Shown piece after piece: positions 1 through 11,019 of a stretch of DNA of 64,000 nt. Source of the DNA: Cheiracanthium punctorium (taxonomy: Eukaryota; Arthropoda; Arachnida; Araneae; Cheiracanthiidae); NCBI GenBank assembly GCA_038373885.1, contig JAWZYV010014426.1:62001-126000 (forward strand), read 5' to 3'. Each line of letters opens with the position of its first letter. The stretch's first letter is position 1. The translations under genes were made by a program, and so were the position numbers. Below the pieces are notes generated by a model that saw nothing but the letters and a program-made list of their open reading frames with translations, was not told the DNA's origin and did not search any database.

Positions 1-372
1 TGTTCCCGCTCTAGGAACACCCAACTCTGACGTTTTGACTGTTGCCAGTCACGAAGAATAGATTCGATTTCCATAAAAAATAGTTGCGGGTGACATACCT
101 CCACGAGAGTTCTTTACTTTTTAGCACGTCATTTCCCGTAAAAAAGATTCTTTTTGAACAGCACTGACATCTACTGAGAAAATGGAAGAATGCGAAAACA
201 GCTGGATAGATTGCCCAATGCTGAAAAAAAAGGGCAGCCGTTGCCATCGCTCGACTGAACGACCAGCAAGAGGGCGGACGATCGAAACGTTCATCGCGTG
301 CCACAGATCTAGAGACCCTTTTTTTGACGACAGCTGGCTGTGCTGGGAAAGGGTTGCGCCTCAAAGGGTTAA
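1..372 (+). mobile_element. piggyBac-type foldback MITE, copy 1 (cut by window start)
   Basis: This is the first of eight or more copies of one family. Its end A carries the small hairpin GTTCCC-GCTCT-GGGAAC. Its end B reads outward as GGTTGCGCCTCAAAGGG and is followed by TTAA at 369-372. TTAA targets and CCC-starting termini are typical of piggyBac elements; the family has no transposase, so it is non-autonomous. Only one arm of the internal inverted repeat is present here, so this copy is internally deleted as well as truncated at the left edge. The family assignment rests on the termini seen in the full-length copies at 19266-19724 and 21334-21772. Confidence 0.7.
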
Positions 373-1177
373 AGAAGGAGTCCCGTAGACGTTAATACAC
401 ACAAAAAAAAATTCTGCGCCAGTAACATAACAGTAACGTATAAAATTTTATTTGCTCGAATAACATAGTAATAACGTATAAAAATGTCCCTGAAATCGAT
501 ACTTATCTATGAGAAATGAAGGCACGGACAGATGGACAAACCGAAACGATAATGTAACATCCAATTGTATCGCGGTCAAAATATTACTGCACGTACAATG
601 GCAACATGTTAAACCAGCAATCCATCTCTGGTAAAAAGCACAATAATTACTGAACACAGAAAAAAAGTAATCCCGTCCTGCATTCATTCATCTTTTGGGA
701 GAAAAAACGAATATTTTTTTTGCGTTAACATCTTTCTGATGATATATAAAAGGAAAACGAAACCCTCCCTAAATGGATCCTTAATTATTTTTTTTTGGGA
801 TAACGATTTCTGTACCACAGGGAAACGGCAGTAAAAATGACGGACACGTTCTGAAGCTGTTTTTACCCCCCCCCCCCCCCCACGAGAGCCTTGAAAGAAG
901 AAAATAAGGTATTTGTGTGCGTAATTTACACGAGGCCACTAAAATTCAATTGCCGAGCAACAGAGGTGTATCGCCAAATTTCTATGAAGGGATGATAGTT
1001 AGCTACTGTTAAATATCTATAAAAAAACATTCAGAATGGCGAATTTTATTGAATTATTCAGAGACTGAAAGCAGGATCACATTTTAAGTGCAATAAGATA
1101 TATCACAACTTTTTTCCTCTTGCTGTTTTATCAGATTTAATGTTACATAAAATCCAGAAAAGAAACCTTCTTTATTT
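373..1177. other. Unassigned AT-rich spacer with a poly-C tract
   Basis: I see no gene and no repeat shared with the rest of the window. A run of 16 C lies at 866-881. Short open frames here have no recognisable motif. Confidence 0.5.
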
Positions 1178-1616
1178 TATTAATGACTATGTCATTTTAT
1201 CTCTCACCCCCTTTATTGAAAATTTTCCGAAAATGCGTTCCAAAAAAGCGACATAATTTTACATAAATTTAAATACTATGAGTTCACAAAAGTTTTAATC
1301 TATTGTTACAGTATTTCGTAAGCTGTAGAATAGGCATCCGATGTATTTTTTACCTATATTTAAATACTATTAGTTCACAACAGCTTTAATCTATTGTTAC
1401 ACTATTTCGTAAGCTGTAGAATAGGCATCCCATGTTTTTTCGTATAAATAGGTTGCAATCATAAAAATTTCAACAGAGGGTTACCAGGCGAAATACACGA
1501 AAGATGAGAGGTAAAATGACTTAGTCAATTAATATCGTTTTAATATGGCAATAATGAAATTAAAAAATTAGGGGGGTTCAAGGGGTCTCCCCCTGACGAG
1601 GCTCGAACAGACGAGT
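1178..1616 (-). repeat. Inverted-repeat element family B, copy 1
   Basis: Two arms of about 30 bp face each other: one around 1179-1210 (TGACTATGTCATTTTATCTC) and its reverse complement around 1505-1533. Between them a segment of about 95 bp is present twice in tandem (starting near 1265 and 1360). Outside the inner arm lies a G-run/C-run segment (GGGGTCTCCCCC near 1584). The same organisation occurs at 9152-9700 and 14190-14750. It is probably an old non-autonomous DNA transposon of unknown superfamily. Confidence 0.6.
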
Positions 1617-1899
1617 TTATTTATTTATTGTCTTACTCATTTACAGAAAATAAGTAAGTAAACTATTTTCATTGATATCTTTTTCTGGTAAAAGAAATCC
1701 CCGTTTTTACTAAATGGACGCTTAATTATTTTTTGCAGAAATGTTACCCCAAATTCTGGCAAATGACATTCAGACGCAGAGCGTTATGAAGTTATGCTCT
1801 GGTGAAATAAGTCATTTTTCCATTTCTCCATTAAATAATTTTCATAAACTTTTAAGATAATAAATTAACAAACTAGTGATTTTTGGTACCTCAAAAGTT

Positions 1900-3490
1900 A
1901 GTTTTGCTTTCAGCACACAAAATTACTGATCACCACTTTTCAACAAAGTTCGTAAGTGTTTATGATTTCTGCTTGTCTGTCTGTCCGTCCTAGCTTTAAC
2001 TGCCATAAATAGGCATCGATTGGTAGAAAATTTACATATGCTATTACTATGCACCTTGTTGGGCATGAAGCATTTATTTTACAGTAGCATCCAAAAGAAC
2101 TCTTACGGTCAATGGGTAGTTAGTTTTCAGAGCCTATTTTAGAGGCATTCCTCTAGTTGTAGATAATAATAATGTATGTTATCAAAGATTACGAAATATT
2201 GCTCCACACCGAAAAGAGTGCTTGTATTATTTATAGTTCTTGTTTCTCAAGCCTATTGTTTACTTTTAGATATTTATTTACTTTTTTTAACTTTCAAAAT
2301 TGTAAAAAAAAAAAAAAAAGAACGTGTTAAATATATGTATCTATGGTGAAATGTTACTAAGAACAATAGTGTGAGCAATTGTAAACCATTGTAAACTAAC
2401 TGCCTTTATATTGTATAACACTGATGTATTTTACCAATTGTAATCCAAAAATTGTGCTGTAAAAAAATAAAATAAAAATGAAGGAAACCGCTGCTTGCTG
2501 GACCTGAGCCTAGAGCTAGGGTTCAGCAGGACAGTAGGACACTTCAGGAACTAAAACAGGCTTTAAACCAAATAGATAGGCCGTTCCTGAAGGTAGTATC
2601 ATATAGTTCTTGTACAGGAACACCCAAAAGAATCCTTTTCATTCCTGTCTGCTGCAGCTGAGAGTTAATCATCCATTTCAAGCACGGCACAATAGATTTA
2701 AATAAAAGCCTTCTGTCCATTTAAATAGTTGGAAATAACATTAAAAATTTTTACAGGGAAAAATTACACTATCAGTGACACGCAGCTTTTTACTAGTTAT
2801 CTCTAAAATTTCAGCAGGGCAGTAGGACACTTCAGGAACTAAAACAGGCTTTAAACCAAATAGGTAGGCCGTTCCTGAAGGTAGTATCCTATAGTATCCT
2901 ATAGTTCTTGTACAGGAACACCCAAAAGAATCCTTTTCATTCCTGTCTGCTGCAGCTGAGAGTTAATCATCCATTTCAAGCACGGCACAATAGATTTAAA
3001 TAAAAGCCTTCTGTCCATTTAAATAGTTGGAAATAACATTAAAAATTTTTACAGGGAAAAATTACACTATCAGTGACACGCAGCTTTTTACTAGTTATCT
3101 CTAAAATTTCAGCAGGGCAGTAGGACACTTCAGGAACTAAAACAGGCTTTGAACCAAATAGGTAGGCCGTTCCTGAAGGTAGTATCCTATAGTATCCTAT
3201 AGTTCTTGTACAGGGACACCCAAAAGAATCCTTTACATTCCTGTCTGCTGCAGCTGAGAGTCAATCATCCATTTCAAGCACGGCACAATAGATTTAAATA
3301 AAAGCCTTCTGTCCATTTAAATAGTTGGAAATAACATTAAAAATTTTTACAGGGAAAAATTACACCATCAGTGACACGCAGCTTTTTACTAGTTATCTCT
3401 AAAATCTCAACAAAGATGGACACAACTCCGAATTCAGCGTAAATGATTAATGTATTGGAAAGTGTCATGTATTTGGCGGGATTTATCTTT
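1900..3490 (-). repeat. Dispersed repeat family C, with a core motif shared by families F and H
   Basis: The segment from about 1960 contains GTCTGTCTGTCCGTCC followed by a region resembling 11320-11530 and 13340-13510. It carries minus-strand copies of the core motif (ACAGGAACACCCAAAAGAAT near 2607, 2908 and 3207). The right end (about 3430-3490) resembles 13960-14030. No open frame is conserved between copies. It is probably an old non-autonomous element. Confidence 0.5.
2524..3412. repeat. Three-copy tandem repeat of about 288-299 bp
   Basis: The landmark CAGTAGGACACTTCAGG starts at 2532, 2820 and 3119, giving spacings of 288 and 299 bp. The 11-bp difference comes from an extra TATAGTATCC in later units. 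Copies are nearly identical, so the amplification is recent. Each unit contains CAGGAAC facing GTTCCTG, a short inverted repeat. It is an internal amplification within family C. Confidence 0.85.
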
Positions 3491-3510
3491 CTTATTTGTA
3501 ATAAACAAGA

Positions 3511-3536
3511 GAAACCCGAAATACATTTCGGGTTTC
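3511..3536. other. Perfect 12-bp-stem palindrome
   Basis: GAAACCCGAAAT is followed after two bases by its exact complement ATTTCGGGTTTC. It lies at the right edge of family C and could be a terminal hairpin of that element. No terminator function is implied, because this is eukaryotic DNA. Confidence 0.6.
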
Positions 3537-3727
3537 TTTATCTTGCTCTGAAACAATGCATCGTTGAATATATTTCATCCGAGTATTAGTTATGACAACA
3601 GTTCCGAATTCCGCGATTATGATTGGCTCTCGGGGCGAAATGAATTGCTTTTAATAAGTGTCTTCGCCACTGATGCATTTTCTGACTGATGTATCAGTGC
3701 CCTACGAATGGAATGAAATAGAATAGA

Positions 3728-5600
3728 ATCGAATCGATAGCTGATCGATTGCACTGTATTTTTTTGTATGAATGCTTTGTCGTAAAGAATTAGAACAACC
3801 CTGATTCTAGCGCAAAAAATGCATCTAAATATATAAAGAGAGTCCGATTTTTATCCCTTTGAAGAGCAACCATTTCCCAGTGTCGAAAAACTGCAGCCAT
3901 TGCCATCACACGATCTAACTACCAGCAAAATAATCGAATCGATAGCTGATCGATTGCACTGTATTTTTTTGTACGAATGCTTTGTCGTAAAGAAATAGAA
4001 TAACCCTGATTCTAGCGCAAAAAATGCATCTAAATATATAAAGAGAGTCCAATTTTTATCCCTTTGAAGAGCAACCATTTCCCAGTGTCGAAAAACTGCA
4101 GCCATTGCCATCACACGATCTAACTACCAGCAAAATAATCGAATCGATAGCTGATCGATTGCACTGTATTTTTTTGTACGAATGCTTTGTCGTAAAGAAT
4201 TAGAATAACCCTGATTCTAGCGCAAAAAATGCATCTAAATATATAAAGCTAGTCTAATTTTTAACCCTTTGAAGAGCAACCATTTCCCAGTGTCGAAAAA
4301 CTGCAGCCATTGCCATCACACGATCTAACTACCAGCAAAATAATCGAATCGATAGCTGATCGATTGCACTGTATTTTTTTGTACGAATGCTTTGTCGTAA
4401 AGAAATAGAATAACCCTGATTCTAGCGCAAAAAATGCATCTAAATATATAAAGAGAGTCCAATTTTTATCCCTTTGAAGAGCAACCATTTCCCAGTGTCG
4501 AAAAACTGCAGCCATTGCCATCACACGATCTAACTACCAGCAAAATAATCGAATCGATAGCTGATCGATTGCACTGTATTTTTTTGTACGAATGCTTTGT
4601 CGTAAAGAAATAGAATAACCCTGATTCTAGCGCAAAAAATGCATCTAAATATATAAAGAGAGTCCAATTTTTATCCCTTTGAAGAGCAACCATTTCCCAG
4701 TGTCGAAAAACTGCAGCCATTGCCATCACACGATCTAACTACCAGCAAAATAATCGAATCGATAGCTGATCGATTGCACTGTATTTTTTTGTACGAATGC
4801 TTTGTCGTAAAGAATTAGAATAACCCTGATTCTAGCGCAAAAAATGCATCTAAATATATAAAGCTAGTCTAATTTTTATCCCTTTGAAGAGCAACCATTT
4901 CCCAGTGCCGAAAAACTGCAGCCATTGCCATCACACGATCTAACTACCAGCAAAATAATCGAATCGATAGCTGATCGATTGCACTGTATTTTTTTGTATG
5001 AATGCTTTGTCGTAAAGAATTAGAATAACCCTGATTCTATCTAGCCGCAAAAAAATGCGCATTCTCAAATCTATATAACAGCTGAGTTCCTATATTTTGT
5101 TATAATCCCTTTTGAAAGAGCAAAGCCATTTCCCAGTGCCGAAAAACTGCAGACATTGCCATCACACGATCTAACTACCAGCAAAATAATCGAATCGATA
5201 GCTGATCGATTGCACTGTATTTTTTTGTATGAATGCTTTGTCGTAAAGAATTAGAACAACCCTGATTTTAGCGCAAAAAATGCATCTAAATATATAAAGC
5301 TAGTCTAATTTTTAACCCTTTGAAGAGCAACCATTTCCCAGTGTCGAAAAACTGCAGCCATTGCCATCACACGATCTAACTACCAGCAAAATAATCGAAT
5401 CGATAGCTGATCGATTGCACTGTATTTTTTTTGTATGAATGCTTTGTCATAAAGAATTAGAACAACCCTGATTTTAGCGCAATAAATGCATCTAAATATA
5501 TAAAGCTAGTCTAATTTTTAATCCTTTGAAGAGCAACCCTTTCCCAGTGTCGAAAAACTGCAGCCATTGCCATCACACGATCTAACTACCAGCAAAATAA
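3728..5600. repeat. 205-bp satellite array, nine monomers
   Basis: The landmark GCTGATCGATTGCACTG starts at 3740, 3945, 4150, 4355, 4560, 4765, 4970, 5201 and 5406. Every spacing is exactly 205 bp except one of 231. Each monomer contains about 74 bp matching end B of the piggyBac-type MITE: (TTAA)CCCTTTGA-GCAACC-TTTCCCAGTG, then CCATTGCCATC, then CTAACTACCAGCA. The other 131 bp include AAATATATAAAG and TAGCGCAAAAAATGCATC. Repeated 87-codon open frames on the minus strand are by-products of the repeat, since 205 is not a multiple of three. Two monomer variants alternate (AGAGAGTCC and AGCTAGTCT types). Confidence 0.95.
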
Positions 5601-5989
5601 CGGTCGATGGAATCGCCCAGTCAGTGACACAGAGCTGAACAACATTTTTGACACAGCTAGCTGCGAGACGCCGCAAAACTGTTCTTTATTGTCAAAATGC
5701 TCTTTAGCTGTATCAAAAATGTTCCGTTATCTCTCTTACGGTGTCGAGCCGCTCCTGCGTCCAGGAAATCCCGGGTAGTTGAGCCAGTTCATCCTGGTTA
5801 GCTCGCACAGTTTTCCAAAAAGAGTCATGTTGAACTCACGACGATGTTAAATATACATATATATTGTTTTATTTACATAGAATCGTTATGGAGAAACGTA
5901 ATCCTAAGTTAAAGATTAATAATTGCATTTGGGCACAGGGTAGCCAGATAGGCCTTTGCTTAAGGCCAAATGGAGATCTTTAGATGTTT
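5601..5989. other. Satellite flank with a MITE-centre-like inverted repeat
   Basis: Immediately after the last monomer, AACATTTTTGACACAGCTAG (about 5640-5660) faces TAGCTGTATCAAAAATGTTC (about 5703-5723). The centre of the foldback MITE at 60600 also has GACACAGCTGGCTGTG, so this may be the remainder of the MITE that seeded the satellite. The rest is unassigned. Confidence 0.35.
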
Positions 5990-6250
5990 ATTATTTTCAT
6001 ACTGGAAGTCCGTAGTCGAGGCAATTACAACGGGCGCTAGATAAAACATTTGGCGAAAACATGCCTACACTCAATATATTTAATCATCGTTCACCTAAAA
6101 TAAATAACTTCATATTCAATTTTTATTATATATACACAAATCGAATTTCATGCTCTTCTGGTAAGGTGCGGAAAAGACTTTCGCACCATTTCGTTTCGCT
6201 GGGAAAATACCAAGGGAATCATTTTATTTGTGGGAAAAAAAAATTAAACT
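5990..6250 (-). repeat. Dispersed repeat family D, copy 1
   Basis: It is the reverse complement of segments at 12370-12600 and 59590-59815. Shared words include GAGCATGAAATTCGATT, AAAATTGAATATGAA and GCCCGTTGTAATTGCC in the forward sense. The 64-codon open frame here is not preserved in the other copies. The superfamily is unknown. Confidence 0.6.
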
Positions 6251-6499
6251 TATGATTTTGGAAAAACTGTTTCAAACGAATTGGAGTGGCAATTTTTCCT
6301 TCAAAGCCTGATGGCTGTGACTTTAACATGACGCTACTTTCACTTGCAATAGTTCATCTTGTTACGTCAATGATTTACTTTTTTTTTTTTACTGTAGGAA
6401 ATCAAATACAGCTTAAAAAAGCAAAAAATCGTTTAGAAATGAGAGAACGGGTGGATTTTCAGATTTTTAAAGGAACACTTTCTATATTTTTATACGTAA

Positions 6500-7646
6500 C
6501 TAGCTGAAGTACCCGTCCTTGACGGGTTAGTAAATGCAAATTCCCAAAAAGCAAGAACTTTCGTCAGCATTGTAGGAGTACACAGAATGGATGGAGTATG
6601 TTGCCAAAATAAAGAAAGGGAGGTTATAATTTTCATGTATTGTTAAAATATTACAGGTTAGAAAGTAACTAAGTACTATCATTTCATTCGCTTCAGTCGT
6701 AATTATGTGATGCGCGAACGAATATCTACGCATATTGAAAGAACTTACGCAAAATCTCAAAATCTAATCAACATCTTTGAAAAATCGGAAGCCTAGAATT
6801 TAAGTTGAGTGACAACCTATCCTGTCACCCAATTTCGTTTCATTCCCTGCAGTCTTTATTTCGTGATGCTGGAACAAAATTTCAGCATTTTAAAACGATT
6901 TTCGCAAAATCTCGAAATCGGATCGATTTTTTTTAATTAGATGCTTATAGTTTAAGGTGAGTGACCACCTATCATTTCACCAAATATCATTTTTTCACCT
7001 TTGCAGTTATTACGTGATGTGCGAGCACAAATTTACGCAGTTTGAAACGATTTTCGCAAAATCTGAAAATCTAATGAAAATTTTTAAAAATTTGACGCCT
7101 ATGTTTTAAGTTGAGTGACCACCTATCATGACACCCAATTTCATATCATTCGCTTCAGTCGTTTTTATGTGATGCTCGAGCACAAATTTACGCAGAATCT
7201 CAAAATCCAATCAAGATTTTTTAAAAATTGGACGCCTATGTTTCAAGTTGAGTGACCACCCATCATGACGTCCAATTTCGTATCATTCGCTTCAGTCGTT
7301 TTTATGTGATGCTTGAACACAAATTTACGCAGTTTGAAACGATTTTCGCAAAATCTCAAAATCCAATCAAGATTTTTTAAAAATTCGACGCCTATGTTTT
7401 AAGTTGAGTGACCGCCTATCATGACACCCAATTTCATATCATTCGCTTCAGCTGTTTTTACGTGATGCTTAAACAGAAAAAGCGTCACGGACAGAATGAC
7501 AGAACGACAGAACGACAGAATGACAGACAGACAAACTTTTTTTTGAGGGTCGCATCGGATTCCCGGGTGCTTGAAACGGATAGAAATCGCAAAATTTTTG
7601 AATTCCAAGAAATGTACAGATAAAAGTCTAATTTTATTTATAAAGA
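6500..7646 (-). mobile_element. Non-autonomous Helitron, copy 1
   Basis: Read on the minus strand, the element begins with TC (TCTTTATAAATAAAA at 7646 leftwards). It ends with the hairpin CCCGTC-AAG-GACGGG, eight bases, then CTAG. The flanking bases are A (5') and T (3'), as expected for Helitrons, which insert between A and T without target duplication. No Rep or helicase frame is present. The interior is a degenerate tandem array of units of about 150 bp (GTGAC...ACCTATC landmarks near 6812, 6961, 7117, 7251, 7410). A GACAGAACGACAGAATGACA simple repeat sits near 7490-7535. A second copy of 1146 bp lies at 15270-16415 in the opposite orientation. Confidence 0.82.
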
Positions 7647-7921
7647 TTATGGAAATTTTCAAGAGGATCGTACAAACGACGTCGATGTTATTATGCGTTT
7701 TGTTCTTAACTCTTTAATTTTTTTGGAATTACGGCGGAAAAATTTTATCTTGGAAAGGTTAGCCCGGAATTGTTAGAGAGTCAGTGAATCAGCGAGAAAG
7801 AGATCAGCGTAACTATATAGCAGGATTACATGAAATATACGTTACAGCCGTAAAGCATCAAAGCAGGTTGGCTTTATATATTTATTTTGGGAAGCCAAAT
7901 TCATCCATTTTGGCCTAAACA

Positions 7922-8413
7922 CAAAACTCTTACGTTTTGACTGTTGCCAGTCACGAAGGATAGATTGGATTTCTATAAAAATAGTTGCGGGTGACATAGC
8001 TCCACGAGAATCCCTTAATTTTTAACACGTCATTTTCTCGTAGAAAAAATTGTCACGATTCTTTTTAACAGCACTGACATCTGCTGAAAAATGGAAGAAC
8101 GCGAGAACGGCTGGATAGATTGCCCCATGTTGGAAAAAAGGGGCAGCCGTTGCCATCGCTCTATTTAACTACCAGCAAGATGGAATGGAGGTCGATCGAA
8201 CCGTTTATCGCTTGCCACAGATCGAGAGACCCTTTTTTGACGACAGCTGGATGTGCCGGTCACAGCCAGCTGTCGTAAAAAAAAAGGGTCTCTAGATCTG
8301 TGGCAAGCGATAAACGGTTCGATCGTCCGCCCTCTTGCGGGTCGTTCAGTCGAGCGATGGCAACGGCTGCCCTTTTTTCAGCGTTGGGAAAGGGTTGCGC
8401 CACAAAGGGTTGA
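7922..8413 (+). mobile_element. piggyBac-type foldback MITE, copy 2
   Basis: End A is degraded (the GTTCCC hairpin is missing) but ACGTTTTGACTGTTGCCAGT remains at about 7932. End B is present, with the target altered to TTGA near 8410. The centre is a long inverted repeat: one arm about 8140-8250 and the other about 8276-8390, meeting around GACGACAGCTGG / CCAGCTGTCGT. The left arm carries an extra GGAATGGAGG, so the arms are not perfectly matched. No coding capacity is evident. Confidence 0.75.
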
Positions 8414-8461
8414 GATACCGAAAGGCTCACATCTCGCCCTTTATCTTTTTTTAAAGAGTTT

Positions 8462-8638
8462 TAGGGATGGACGCGAGACGAAAAAAAAGCGTCTCGCGTC
8501 TCCCAAAAATAGCCTAAAAGCTTGTCTCGTCTCGCAAAAATCCCTATATCGTAATGTTAAAAATGTGTGTCTCGTCTCGCAAAAAAGCTGTAAATCTCTG
8601 TCTCGTCTCGCAAAAAAGTCGTCTCGCGTCCATCCCTA
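8462..8638. mobile_element. 177-bp hAT MITE with perfect 8-bp target duplication
   Basis: The termini are a perfect 20-bp inverted repeat, TAGGGATGGACGCGAGACGA. AAGAGTTT flanks both sides (8454-8461 and 8639-8646), an 8-bp duplication characteristic of hAT transposons. The interior repeats CTCGTCTCGCAAAAA at least three times (about 8525, 8572 and 8600), so the element is largely built from one short word. It cannot encode a transposase. The 128-codon frame crossing it starts in the adjacent MITE and is chance. Confidence 0.93.
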
Positions 8639-8646
8639 AAGAGTTT

Positions 8647-9151
8647 CGAAATAAACTGTTTCCAGGCTGCAGCCGAATAACTGTTTGTAGAAATCCCAGC
8701 TATTTTTACAAAATCCACTGTCAATAAACTTTTCTCGCGAGAGGCATGTAGAGCCTTTAATTCAACCCCGGCCGACATGAGACGGCTAAATCCGTCGAAT
8801 CCTCCCCACTTATAGCTCATTAAGAAGTTCCCTCTCGAATTTAATTCCATTAAGTAAAGCTTTTAAGAGTAATTAGTGAATTCGAAACGGTCGATGTTAC
8901 TATTTGGCTGGCGTATATGCATGAATGCCTGTACACGGAATCCTTGTTTGTGCAGCTTAACTTTGCTTTATTGTAACATCTTCGGGAATTTAATGAATTT
9001 TAAGTTATGTACTGGAAAATAAGTATAATTTAAATGTAAATAATGCTTCAAAATGTAACAAATGCGAATGCATTGCTTAGGCACCGCTTGATTGCTATTA
9101 AACACTTCTTAGAAAATTTCTTTATTTGAAATTAAATGTAAAGATAGAAAG
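8647..9151. other. Unassigned spacer
   Basis: I recognise no gene or repeat. The open frame on the minus strand here runs into the hAT MITE and is not supported. Confidence 0.45.
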
Positions 9152-9700
9152 ATAAAACTCGGCTGTTCGAGCGTCGTCAGGGGGAGACCCCCCCCTCGAG
9201 TTTCATTATTGCCATATCAAAAATGATATTAATTGACTATGTCGTTTTATCTCGCATCTTTCGTGTATTTCGCCTGGTAACCCTATGTTGAAATTTTTAG
9301 AATTGTAAACTATTTATAGAAAAATACATGGGATGCCTATTCTACGGCTTACGAAATAGTGTAACAATAGATGAAAGCTGTTGTGAACTAATAGTATTTA
9401 AATATATGTAAAAAATACATGGGATGCCTATTCTACGGCTTACGAAATAGTGTGACAATAGATGAAAGCTGTTGTGAACTAATAGTATTTAAATATAAAT
9501 GCAACCTTACGGACCTTATAGAAATCGGTGGTTTACGTAACACATACTGACATTTTCAGCGGACATTTATTGTTACTTTTATGTCGCATTTTCGTACTGC
9601 ATTTTCGTGTCTCATTTTTATGTCACATTTTCAATAAGAGGATGAGAGATAAAATGACAGTCATTAAAAGGATATCTGAAGCACTATCCTATTTTAAATA
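9152..9700 (+). repeat. Inverted-repeat element family B, copy 2
   Basis: The outer segment CTCGGCTGTTCGAGC with a G-run/C-run starts near 9158. The inner arm TTGACTATGTCGTTTTATCTC lies at about 9231 and its partner GAGATAAAATGACAGTCATT at about 9645. A duplicated stretch (GGGATGCCTATTCTACGGCT at 9332 and 9420) lies between them, as in copies 1 and 3. Confidence 0.65.
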
Positions 9701-9890
9701 CGTACTAATGTGCTATATATTGGAAGCGCATCATAATCCACGCGTCTCGACTCTATTTTTCTTTCTTGTTCTATTTAGTTGGAAAGTGTAACATATGAGT
9801 GTGCTGTATCGGTCTTTCTTGTTCCGTAAAACTCTTATGCAAGAATTTTAGTCTAGTATATTATATTCGACTACTGAAACTGTTTTACTA
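9690..9890 (+). repeat. Dispersed repeat family E, copy 1
   Basis: The segment has TTTTAAATACG, AAGCGCATCATAATCCACGC and GGAAAGTGT in the same order as 49300-49510. A second related unit lies at 49550-49690. Because it directly follows family B copy 2, it may be part of a larger composite. Confidence 0.45.
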
Positions 9891-9939
9891 TTTATATGCT
9901 GGCAATAGACATAATCGTAAAAAAAGTAGCATATTCGAA

Positions 9940-10275
9940 TGAAATGACGTCATTTTGATGTCACGAGTTTAGTGATCATGTGACATACCATCTATAAACT
10001 GGAGATAGACATAACTCTAATGAAAGTGGAATTTCATAAATGAAATCAACGTCATTTTGATGTCACGAGTTTAAAAATATATTAGAAATCCTAATTAGGT
10101 TACCAAGCTTAGACAAACTATTACATCACGGGCTAAATAATAAACTCTTAGATTATCCTATGCTATAGAAAAGTAAAATAACGTGAGTTTTTTTTCCCTT
10201 CTTACACTAATTCATGTTTGATATCGCAATTGACAATGACGCAATTTTGACGTCATGAGTTTAAAAATGAGTTAT
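9940..10275. repeat. Three copies of a CRE-containing motif
   Basis: The phrase CATTTTGATGTCACGAGTTTA (one base fewer in places) occurs near 9952, 10052 and 10239, with further relatives near 52150 and 59100. Each includes a TGACGTCA-like palindrome. They look like diverged tandem units of an old repeat, not demonstrated regulatory sites. Confidence 0.45.
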
Positions 10276-10390
10276 AAATCTACGTAAAAATTTACTATTA
10301 TAAAAATTCAAAAGTGTTTTGTTTAATACATGAGCTACCCATGGCCATTTTTTAGACGATTGAAAACAGGAAATAAAATAACGTTTCGTC

Positions 10391-10541
10391 CTCACCCTAG
10401 TCGAGTGGGTAAGACACTGGAACAGGGGAAACGGCTGAATTGTGAAGACCTCACATTCGATCTCACCTCGCGGCCGTCGATCTAAGGTGTTCGGAATTTG
10501 TGTCGGTTTTTTAAAGTTGTAACGTGAATTCGCGTTGGCTG
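10391..10541 (+). mobile_element. tRNA-derived SINE, copy 1
   Basis: The head has a box-A-like GTCGAGTGGGTAAGACACTGG and, about 50 bp on, a decayed box-B-like CATTCGATCTC. After it comes the body shared by all copies: GTCGATCTAA, a TCTGGAA-like word, and GTAACGTGAATTCGCGTT. Similar segments occur at about 11020, 19726, 20105, 29331, 46985 and 58085. Box A and box B spacing is that of a tRNA-type polymerase III promoter. Confidence 0.65.
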
Positions 10542-11019
10542 CTTGAGCTCTAATCCCACGTTCTAGACCACATTCAAAATGGCGTATTTTACAATACTCC
10601 CATTTGACAGGGCATATGTGACGCAAAGCGTGGATGGGTTGTGTTTACTTAGTTGTCATGGTGAAAATCTTTCGAGATAATTCTAGAAGGAACTTCCTGT
10701 CAAGCACAATTTGATGATTAGTTTGTTTACTCAGTGTTTTGTTTCATTGCTTTGGTAACGGCACGGAGTTTAGAATGAAGTTATTAAAGAAATGCATTTT
10801 AAAAGAAGTAAAATTAAGTAAGTAGAACTACAGGAACTTTATACTGTTATAAAGCATAGCTGCCAATTTTTACGGAATTTTATTAATCATTTTTTTTGGT
10901 TTAACAATCAACTCACACGTTAAATTAAGAAATTTTACTATTTTCTAAGCCAAAAATTATTGTTACTAAAAGCAGTTAATTATATTTCGTATATTTGTTT
11001 GTGTGTGATTATGGCAACG
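10542..11019. other. Unassigned spacer
   Basis: AT-rich sequence with short open frames only. I recognise nothing here. Confidence 0.4.

Noticed and set aside
3507..3540. Rho-independent terminator
   Set aside because: The hairpin followed by T-rich sequence looks like one, but nothing else here is bacterial; it is more likely a transposon-end palindrome.
3851..4729. Identical 87-codon frames repeated on the minus strand
   Set aside because: They are copies of the 205-bp satellite read across monomers; the period is not a multiple of three and the frame closes in each unit.
8253..8639. 128-codon plus-strand frame
   Set aside because: It starts inside a foldback MITE and runs through a hAT MITE to its very end, so it is a chance frame across two mobile elements.
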